A stretch of 37,720 nt of DNA. Source: Phycisphaerales bacterium (GTDB lineage Bacteria; Planctomycetota; Phycisphaerae; Tepidisphaerales; Tepidisphaeraceae). Where the stretch lies: positions 1 to 37,720 of the forward strand of contig JAQGHM010000084.1 of the NCBI GenBank assembly GCA_028291615.1, written 5' to 3'. This document shows positions 16,448 through 21,984 of this stretch, piece by piece. The notes under the pieces were generated by a model that worked only from the letters and a program-made list of their open reading frames with translations, ran no database searches and was not told the DNA's origin. Every line of letters begins with the position of its first letter. Positions within the stretch are counted from its first letter, which is position 1. Both the position numbers and the translations under genes were made by a program.

Positions 16448-16819
16448 ATGTCTCACATCGTGACCATCAAGACTCAGATCCGCGACGTCGCCGCGCTGGC
16501 GGCCGCGTGCGGCAGACTCGGCCTGGCTCCGCCCACCGAGGGTGTGGCCCGGCTGTTCTCGTCCGAGGCCCGAGGCCAGATCGTCCGGTTGCCCGGGTGG
16601 ACTTACCCGGTCGTCGTCGACACCGACGCCGGGCAGGTGCAGTTTGATAATTACAACCAAGCCTGGGGAAAGCAGTGCGAGCTGGACAAGCTGCTCCAGG
16701 CGTACGCGGTCGAGAAGGCGAAGCTCGAAGCTCGTCGGGCCGGACACAGCGTGAGCGAGCGGCTGCTGGCCGACGGGTCGATCAAGCTGACTGTGGCGGT
16801 CGTCGGAGGTGGCGCTTGA
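16448..16819 (+). CDS. DUF1257 protein (Ycf35-like)
   Basis: A 123-residue protein starting MSHIVTIKTQIRDVAAL. The central VVVDTDAGQVQFDNYNQAWG is followed by the highly characteristic DKLLQAYAVEKAKLEARRAGHSVSE and a final ADGSIKLTV strand. This is the DUF1257 pattern, shared with plastid/cyanobacterial Ycf35. The biochemical role of the family is unknown. GAGGAA precedes the ATG by a few nt. It overlaps the DUF2997 gene by 4 nt, and these two with a Ycf46-like ATPase form a recurrent gene group. Confidence 0.9.
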   Translation: MSHIVTIKTQIRDVAALAAACGRLGLAPPTEGVARLFSSEARGQIVRLPGWTYPVVVDTDAGQVQFDNYNQAWGKQCELDKLLQAYAVEKAKLEARRAGHSVSERLLADGSIKLTVAVVGGGA

Positions 16820-17013
16820 ATAAGACCATCGAGATCACCGTCGACGCTAAGGGCGCGGTCGTTGTGGAGACCAAGGGGTTCGCCGGCCCATCGTGCAAGG
16901 ACGCCAGCCGGTTCCTCGAGCAGGCGCTGGGCGAGCCCACCGCCGAGCGACTGACCGCCGAGTTCCACCAGTCCGCCGACCAGCGGGTCGAGCAGCGCCA
17001 GCAACAGCAGTAA
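16816..17013 (+). CDS. DUF2997 small protein
   Basis: A 65-residue protein from a TTG start. IEITVDAKGAVVVETKGFAGPSC gives a short beta hairpin, followed by KDASRFLEQALGEPTAERLTAEFHQ and a Gln-rich tail. This is the DUF2997 pattern, found next to DUF1257 in cyanobacteria and planctomycetes. GGAGGT at 16805-16810 and the TTGA overlap with the DUF1257 stop fix this start; the much longer in-frame ORF from 16675 is antiquated by its Arg-rich composition and lies inside DUF1257. Function unknown; it is probably a partner or adaptor of the DUF1257 protein or the ATPase. Confidence 0.87.
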   Translation: MNKTIEITVDAKGAVVVETKGFAGPSCKDASRFLEQALGEPTAERLTAEFHQSADQRVEQRQQQQ

Positions 17014-17078
17014 CACTCCGCTCAGTGATACCCCTTCCCGCGTCCTTATCTATCCCAACCACTTCTGTCATTCAACCC

Positions 17079-17112
17079 GCGCGCGGCGCCCCCGCGCCGC
17101 GCGCCAGGAGGT
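17079..17112 (+). promoter_or_regulatory. GC-only hairpin abutting the ATPase ribosome binding site
   Basis: A perfect 11-bp stem (17079-17089 with 17094-17104) made only of G and C closes a CCCC loop. It ends one base before AGGAGGT (17106-17112). There is no U-tract, so it is not an intrinsic terminator. It could limit ribosome access to the strong ribosome site or protect the downstream mRNA after cleavage. Confidence 0.6.
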
Positions 17113-17118
17113 ATTGTC

Positions 17119-18630
17119 ATGTCCCTCTCCCAGCGATTGAGCGAGTACGTCGACGCAGCATTTACGGGCGTCTGGGTCGTGTCTCACGAGCACCCCGACG
17201 CCCTGGCTGAGATCGCCCGCCTCTGCCGCGACCGCCAGTGGGCATTGGCCAGCTGGGACGTCGACCGCGGCCTGGTCACCAGCGGCCAGGCGGCGGCTGC
17301 AACCGGCGGTGACCCGGTCGCCGCGATTCGTGCGATCAACGCGCTGGCCAATCCCGATTCCTCCGCGCTGCTCGTCCTGCCCAACTTCCACCGCTTCTGC
17401 CAGTCCGCCGAGGTTGTCCAAGCCCTGGCCCACCAGATCCAGCAGGGGAAGACCAACCGCAGCTTCGTCATCGTCCTCTCTCCCGTCGTACAGATCCCCG
17501 TCGAGCTGGAGAAACACTTCGTCGTCATCGAACATGATCTTCCCGACCGAGCACAGCTCCAGCAGATCGCAACGTCCATCGCCACCGAGGATGGCGAGTT
17601 ACCGCAGGGTCAGGATCTGGATCGTTTGCTGGATGCAGCAGCCGGTTTGACCCGCTTCGAGGCCGAAGGGGCGTTCAGTCTCTCACTGGTACGGGAACAG
17701 AAGCTGGTACCACAGACCGTCTGGGAACTGAAGGAGGGGATGCTGAAGAAGAGCGGCCTGCTCCAGCTCCACCGCGGCAGCGAGTCGTTCGCCGACCTGG
17801 GCGGGCTGGAGGCGCTCAAGCAGTTCTGCACCCGGGCCTTGGCTGGCGGCAAGCGCAATGGCGCTGCCGCTATCATCACCACCGCCGCCCGCGCCCGCGG
17901 CGTGATGCTGCTGTCCCCGCCCGGGTGTGGCAAGAGCGCCTTCTGCAAAGCTTTGGGCAACGAGACCGGCCGACCCGCGCTGATTCTAGACGTCGGGGCG
18001 CTGATGGGCAGCCTGGTCGGGAGCACCGAGCAGAACACCCGCTTAGCGCTGCGGATCGTCGATGCGATGAGCCCCTGCATCCTGTTCATCGACGAGGTGG
18101 AGAAGGCGCTGGCGGGCTTGGCGTCGTCGGGTCAGACCGACAGTGGCGTCTCGGCACGGTTGTTCGGCACGTTCCTCGCCTGGCTCAGCGATCACACCAG
18201 CGATGTTTTCGTCGTCTGCACCGCCAACGATGTGTCCAAGCTGCCGCCGGAGTTCGGAAGAGCCGAGCGATTCGATGGGATCTTCTTCCTCGACACCCCG
18301 GGCTCGGCGGAGAAGGCGGCGATCTGGCCCATCCACCTGAAGCGGTACGGGTTGGCTCTGGCCAGCGGTACCCAGCGCCCCGACGACCGGGACTGGACCG
18401 GGGCGGAGATCCAGAGCTGCTGCCGGCTGGCGGCGCTGCTCGACCTGCCCTTGAAGGAGGCGGCGAAGAACGTCGTGCCCGTGGCCGTGACCGCCGCCGA
18501 GTCGGTCGAGCGGCTGCGGGCCTGGGCGGCGGGACGGTGCCTGGATGCCAGCAGGCCCGGCGTCTACACGCGCGGGGCAGTGCCGCCAGTATCCACCGGT
18601 CGGCGGGTTGCACGACCAACGTCCAACTGA
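17119..18630 (+). CDS. Ycf46-like AAA+ ATPase
   Basis: A 503-residue AAA+ protein. The N-terminal domain (about 1-215) is the Ycf46-type sensor region, with LVLPNFHRFC and VIVLSPVVQIPVELEKHFVVIEHDLP strands. The AAA core has Walker A SPPGCGKS (266-273), Walker B ILFIDEVEKAL (321-331), sensor-1 TAN (368-370), and an arginine-finger region PPEFGRAERFD (377-386). The C-terminal helical lid carries WTGAEIQSCCRLAALL. All catalytic positions look intact. In plastids and cyanobacteria Ycf46 is an uncharacterised AAA protein. In this operon it is a plausible unfoldase/remodeller for Ubl conjugates, which is inference. AGGAGGT lies 6 nt before the ATG. Confidence 0.92.
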   Translation: MSLSQRLSEYVDAAFTGVWVVSHEHPDALAEIARLCRDRQWALASWDVDRGLVTSGQAAAATGGDPVAAIRAINALANPDSSALLVLPNFHRFCQSAEVVQALAHQIQQGKTNRSFVIVLSPVVQIPVELEKHFVVIEHDLPDRAQLQQIATSIATEDGELPQGQDLDRLLDAAAGLTRFEAEGAFSLSLVREQKLVPQTVWELKEGMLKKSGLLQLHRGSESFADLGGLEALKQFCTRALAGGKRNGAAAIITTAARARGVMLLSPPGCGKSAFCKALGNETGRPALILDVGALMGSLVGSTEQNTRLALRIVDAMSPCILFIDEVEKALAGLASSGQTDSGVSARLFGTFLAWLSDHTSDVFVVCTANDVSKLPPEFGRAERFDGIFFLDTPGSAEKAAIWPIHLKRYGLALASGTQRPDDRDWTGAEIQSCCRLAALLDLPLKEAAKNVVPVAVTAAESVERLRAWAAGRCLDASRPGVYTRGAVPPVSTGRRVARPTSN

Positions 18631-18644
18631 CCCTTCAATCATTG

Positions 18645-18660
18645 GGCCACGATCGTGGCC
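18645..18660. promoter_or_regulatory. Perfect 16-bp palindrome in the ATPase-to-hypothetical spacer
   Basis: GGCCACGATCGTGGCC is fully self-complementary. In RNA it would make a 6-bp stem with a GATC loop and no U-tract; in DNA it is a possible dimer-protein site. It sits in the longest late spacer of the operon, 54 nt before the next ATG. Confidence 0.45.
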
Positions 18661-18714
18661 GATCGTCTGCAACCATCTGCAATCAACCTTACAACCTGAC
18701 AAGGAGAACCGATC

Positions 18715-19734
18715 ATGAACACCACCGTTGACCCGCCCACGCGCGGACGCGCGGCTTCGGCCGCTGGCACCACCTTCCGCCGCGCCAATGTCCGGACTCC
18801 AGCTGTTTCCCCCGATCCCGCCCGCCGGCTGCGCGATGCCTTTGCCGCCGTGCGGGTCTCCTTCACCTGGCTGGGGGTTCGCAAGAGCCTGTCCGCCGAC
18901 CAGCGACAACAGGCGGCCGATGGCTTCGGGGCCGAGGGTCAGTTCCTCTCGGCCGGCAAGAAGCTCCTCGATACCCGCCACGCGAAGTACAAGGCCGTCA
19001 CCGCCGTCCGCGGCCGGGTCGGCGGGTACTGGAAGAGCCTATCCCTGCCCTACCCCGAGCCGGGGCTGCGGCTGATCCGCCAGGCGGACGTCGAGCCGTT
19101 CGCGGCGCAGATGCGAAGGTTCAAGCAGGAACTCGATGACGCGGTTGTCGAGCTGGACGGGCACTACGCCGAGCTGCGCGACGCGGCACGGCAGCGCCTG
19201 GGCAGCCTGTATGACCCTGCGGATTACCCCGCATCGCTGCATGGCTTGTTCGACGTCGCCTGGGAGTTCCCCTCCGTTGAGCCACCCGAGTACCTCCTGC
19301 GGCTGAACCCCGAGCTGTACCAGCAGGAACGCCAGCGCATGACCGCCCGCTTCGACGAGGCGGCGCGGCTGGCGGAAGAGGCATTCACCGGGGAGTTTGC
19401 CCGTCTGGTCGGCCACCTGGTCGATCGGCTGACCCCGGGCGTGGACGGACAGGCCAAGGTGTTCCGCGACACCGCCGTCGGCAACCTCACCGAGTTCTTC
19501 GAGCGGTTCACGGCCCTGAACGTGGGTTCCAGCGCCGAACTGGAGCAACTGGTCGAGACGGCGCAAAAGGCGATCGGCGGCGCGGCACCGGCGGCCGTGC
19601 GCGAGAGCAGCGCCTTGCGGCAGACGATCACCGGCCAGCTGGCAAGCGTACGGGCCGGTCTGGATCAGTTACTGGTCGATCAGCCCCGGCGGCGGATCCT
19701 GCGGCAGGGTAGGGCAGCAGGAGGATCATCGTGA
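18715..19734 (+). CDS. Hypothetical protein of the Ubl operon (possibly DUF3150-like)
   Basis: A 339-residue soluble, mostly helical protein. Notable segments are AVRVSFTWLGVRKSLSADQ (about 45-63), AKYKAVTAVRGRVGGYWKSLSLPYPEPGLRLI (about 89-120), a long helix with HYAELRDAARQRLG (about 149-162), and WEFPSVEPPEYLLRLNPELYQQER near the middle. The arrangement is reminiscent of DUF3150 proteins, but I cannot confirm it. No transmembrane segment or catalytic motif is seen. AAGGAG lies about 8 nt upstream of the ATG, and the stop overlaps the next start by 1 nt (TGATG). Position inside the operon suggests a client, substrate adaptor or structural component. Confidence 0.78.
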   Translation: MNTTVDPPTRGRAASAAGTTFRRANVRTPAVSPDPARRLRDAFAAVRVSFTWLGVRKSLSADQRQQAADGFGAEGQFLSAGKKLLDTRHAKYKAVTAVRGRVGGYWKSLSLPYPEPGLRLIRQADVEPFAAQMRRFKQELDDAVVELDGHYAELRDAARQRLGSLYDPADYPASLHGLFDVAWEFPSVEPPEYLLRLNPELYQQERQRMTARFDEAARLAEEAFTGEFARLVGHLVDRLTPGVDGQAKVFRDTAVGNLTEFFERFTALNVGSSAELEQLVETAQKAIGGAAPAAVRESSALRQTITGQLASVRAGLDQLLVDQPRRRILRQGRAAGGSS

Positions 19735-20120
19735 TGGAACTGGTCGTTTCCCCCGCTGGGATCGTGCGGTGCGTCTATGGCGAAGATATCGACCTCCACG
19801 CGCTGGGCTGCCCGCAGATCCGACGTGCCAGCGCGGTCGAGCCGGACGAGCAGGGTCAGTGGTGGGCGGACCTGTCACCGCTGAACGGGCTGCGGATCGG
19901 CCCCTTCGCCCGCCGCGGCGATGCGGTAGCCGCCGAGGTGGCGTGGCTGACCGCGCACTGGCTCCTTAACCCGGAGCAATTCTTAAACCTGAGGAGCGTG
20001 AATGCGGGCTTTTGTCGCCCTGATCGTGATCTGGATTCTATTGGAACTTATCGGCTGCCTGGACCTGCGCTGCGCGCTTCGCCATCAGTCGTTACGCCCA
20101 TACCCGAAAGGAGCGCTTGA
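19734..20120 (+). CDS. Small hypothetical protein
   Basis: A 128-residue protein. The N-terminal 75 residues (MELVVSPAGIVRCVYGEDIDL ... QWWADLSPLNGLRIGPFARRGDAVAAEVAWLT) resemble a short domain seen in phage and planctomycete hypotheticals, in which a GPFxxRxxAxxAExxWL pattern ends the module. The remainder is Pro/Arg-rich and may be a poorly conserved tail. ATG at 19734 is used, with CAGGAGGA about 9 nt upstream and a 1-nt overlap with the previous stop; GTG at 19731 is an alternative. Function unknown. Confidence 0.7.
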   Translation: MELVVSPAGIVRCVYGEDIDLHALGCPQIRRASAVEPDEQGQWWADLSPLNGLRIGPFARRGDAVAAEVAWLTAHWLLNPEQFLNLRSVNAGFCRPDRDLDSIGTYRLPGPALRASPSVVTPIPERSA

Positions 20121-20122
20121 GC

Positions 20123-20734
20123 ATGCGCATCGCGGGCCTGTTCATCCTGATCGTGACGGCGACGGCGGCCGGGTTCGCGCTGGGTCGCTCCTCGAGCGCA
20201 ATCTCGTCATCGTCGAGCGACAGCGGGCGAGGCGGCAGCCATACGACCCACCTCGGCCTGACGGTCGAGCGGCTCCAGCCGCTGTCGTCGCTGGTGACCG
20301 CCCGCGTCGAGGTCGCCGACGTCGTGGAGACGACGCTCGCCGGTCACACCGGCAGCGTCAAGGTGGCGATCCTGGTCAAGGGCGACTTCCTGCTTGGCAC
20401 CGACCTGTCGGCCGCCCGGTTCGAAGGGGTCGACGTCAACCGCCGCACCGCGACGCTCGTGCTCACACCGCCCGTGGCCGCCAGCCCGCGGGTGGATCAT
20501 GCCCGTACCCGCGTGTTCGCGATTAGCACGAACGGATTGTGGCAGGTCGTGCCTGGCGTCGACGAAGCCACGACAGCCGTGATCAACCGAGCGTATGCCG
20601 ACGCCCAGCGCATCGTCATGGCGGCGGCGGACGATCGGGCACTGCTCGATCGCGCGCGGCGGCAGGCGGAGTCGGTGCTGCGCGCGTTCTTCGCTGCGCT
20701 GGGGTGGACGGTGGCCATCCGCTGGGGCGAGTAG
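20123..20734 (+). CDS. DUF4230 membrane-anchored protein
   Basis: A 203-residue protein. An N-terminal hydrophobic segment (MRIAGLFILIVTATAAGFALG, about 1-21) is followed by a Ser-rich linker, then a DUF4230-like domain (about 50-203). Typical features are LVTARVEVADVV, ILVKGDFLLGTDLSAARFEGVDVNRRTATLVLTPP, and a C-terminal helix LLDRARRQAESVLRAFFAALGWTVAIRWG. The bulk of the protein would lie outside the cytoplasmic membrane. The family has no known function. AGGAG at 20109-20113 supports ATG 20123; TTG at 20117 overlaps the previous stop but is too near the ribosome site. It is the last gene before the terminator, so its link to Ubl conjugation is by operon only. Confidence 0.83.
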   Translation: MRIAGLFILIVTATAAGFALGRSSSAISSSSSDSGRGGSHTTHLGLTVERLQPLSSLVTARVEVADVVETTLAGHTGSVKVAILVKGDFLLGTDLSAARFEGVDVNRRTATLVLTPPVAASPRVDHARTRVFAISTNGLWQVVPGVDEATTAVINRAYADAQRIVMAAADDRALLDRARRQAESVLRAFFAALGWTVAIRWGE

Positions 20735-20776
20735 CGAGCTGGCGGGCGAGCGCGGCAGCCGCGCATCGTCGGAATA

Positions 20777-20820
20777 CCCCGCGGGCCAGCGTGCCCGCGG
20801 GGTCGGCCGACTTTTTTTTA
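20777..20820 (+). terminator. Strong intrinsic terminator of the Ubl operon
   Basis: A perfect 10-bp stem CCCCGCGGGC / GCCCGCGGGG (20777-20786 and 20793-20802) encloses a 6-nt loop. After a further small palindrome (20802-20811) comes a run of eight T (20812-20819). It lies 43 bp beyond the DUF4230 stop and ends the plus-strand operon before the convergent minus-strand operon. Confidence 0.88.
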
Positions 20821-20925
20821 GCATCCGGAAGTTTCTCGATGTGGTTGCGCCCCTGCCTGAACATCGACAACGACATCGACGAGCGGGCGCTGACGCGAAG
20901 GTCGGTGGATTCGTCAATTGGGCGC

Positions 20926-20946
20926 GTGGTCAGCGGAGGTGACCAC
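20926..20946 (-). other. Small hairpin after the minus-strand operon
   Basis: GTGGTCA and TGACCAC form a 7-bp stem with a 7-nt loop, just past the stop of the last minus-strand gene. There is no U-run on that strand, so it is at most a weak terminator or 3'-end stabiliser. Confidence 0.35.
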
Positions 20947-20958
20947 GACGGTTGTTAG

Positions 20959-21984
20959 CTAGGGGCGGGGTCGGGTGGCGGGCATCTTGTCGTAGACTCC
21001 GGCGAGTTGGAGGAGGAGTTTTTCCAGGGCGGCGTAGTAGTCGGCTTGGGGGGTCGTCGCTTTTTTGCCGCGGAGGGATTCGACCTGGCGTTCGAGGTCG
21101 TCGCGGCGGGCGCGGGCTTCTTGGGACATGGCGGCGTCGGTGGGGCTGAGGACCAGGTGGAGCTGGTGGGCGCGGAGGCCGTCTGGGGTGGCGCCGTCCC
21201 TGGCGGCGCGGGTGGCGCGGACGCCCTGGAAGAAGGTGGCGGGGGTGCCGCGGGCGTCGCCGTTGTCATCGAGCAGCGCGTGCTCGGTCGCGAGGCGGCC
21301 TTGTTCCTTGTAGAAGGATTCGACCTGGTGCGAGGCGGCGAGGAAGGCTTCGAGGAGCGAGGTTTGCCCGTCCTTGTCGAGGTCGGCGGCGGGGTCGGCG
21401 ATGTCGGCGGCGAGGTAGGCGCCAAAGCGGGCGTACTGTAGCTCGTGCCCGCTCTGCGTGGCGGTGACGACGATACGATTGGGGGCGGAGAGTCGGTTGA
21501 GGAAGGGTGCGCTGGACGAGGAGCAGTCGATGACGGCGAGCGGGCGGTGGCAGGGCTCGAGCCACTGGGCGAGCTCCTGATCGGAGACGTCGGGGCCGCG
21601 GAGGTTGAACTTGGCCTCCTTGCCGTCGAAGGTGCCGTGGCCGATGAGGACGATCCAGAGGGTGGGGGCGGTGGCGGGGCGCTGGACTTCGGTGGCGAGG
21701 GATTGTTTCAGGCGGTCTTTGTCGCTCGCGTCCCTGGAGGAAGATTCGTCGCGGCCGATCTGAATGAGATGGGCGGAGGCGAGTTTGGCGGCGTCGGTCC
21801 AGTGGTCGGCGGCTTTTGCGAAGTCGCGGCCGAACTCGGTTTCGCCGGCCGCGCCGACGACAAGGATGATCGTGGGGTGATCGCCGTCGTCCCCGGTGGG
21901 CGCGGTCGTCGGTCGCGTGCCGGGCTGGGCGAGAAGGCCCGAGGTTGCAAATGCGAGGATGAGGGGCGCGATGAGGCGGGTCAC
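20959..21984 (-). CDS. Secreted caspase-fold (clan CD, C13/C14-like) protein
   Basis: A 341-residue protein from a GTG start that overlaps the previous stop by 1 nt; AAAGGA lies about 8 nt upstream. An N-terminal signal (MTRLIAPLILAFATSGLLAQ, about 1-20) indicates export. The core has the caspase-like His/Cys dyad: H116 in VLIGHGTFDGKEAKFNLRGPDVS and C154 in LAVIDCSSSSAPFL. It resembles legumain/caspase-type clan CD folds rather than any one named family. An EF-hand-like DLDKDGQTSLLEAF (about 201-214) could bind calcium. A C-terminal coiled-coil-like stretch (RRDDLERQVESLRGKK) follows. It is the last gene of the MoxR operon. Protease activity is inferred from the dyad alone. Confidence 0.82.
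   Translation of the reverse strand: MTRLIAPLILAFATSGLLAQPGTRPTTAPTGDDGDHPTIILVVGAAGETEFGRDFAKAADHWTDAAKLASAHLIQIGRDESSSRDASDKDRLKQSLATEVQRPATAPTLWIVLIGHGTFDGKEAKFNLRGPDVSDQELAQWLEPCHRPLAVIDCSSSSAPFLNRLSAPNRIVVTATQSGHELQYARFGAYLAADIADPAADLDKDGQTSLLEAFLAASHQVESFYKEQGRLATEHALLDDNGDARGTPATFFQGVRATRAARDGATPDGLRAHQLHLVLSPTDAAMSQEARARRDDLERQVESLRGKKATTPQADYYAALEKLLLQLAGVYDKMPATRPRP

Noticed and set aside
20777..20802. Terminator hairpin acting in both directions
   Set aside because: The T-run is on the plus strand side only; reading the minus strand there is no U-tract after the stem.
12716..20820. Whether the Ubl operon is a PRTRC-type plasmid system
   Set aside because: PRTRC clusters also contain ThiF and JAB-like proteins, but I see no ParM-like or other PRTRC A-F partners here, and the Ycf46/DUF1257/DUF2997 genes do not belong to it.
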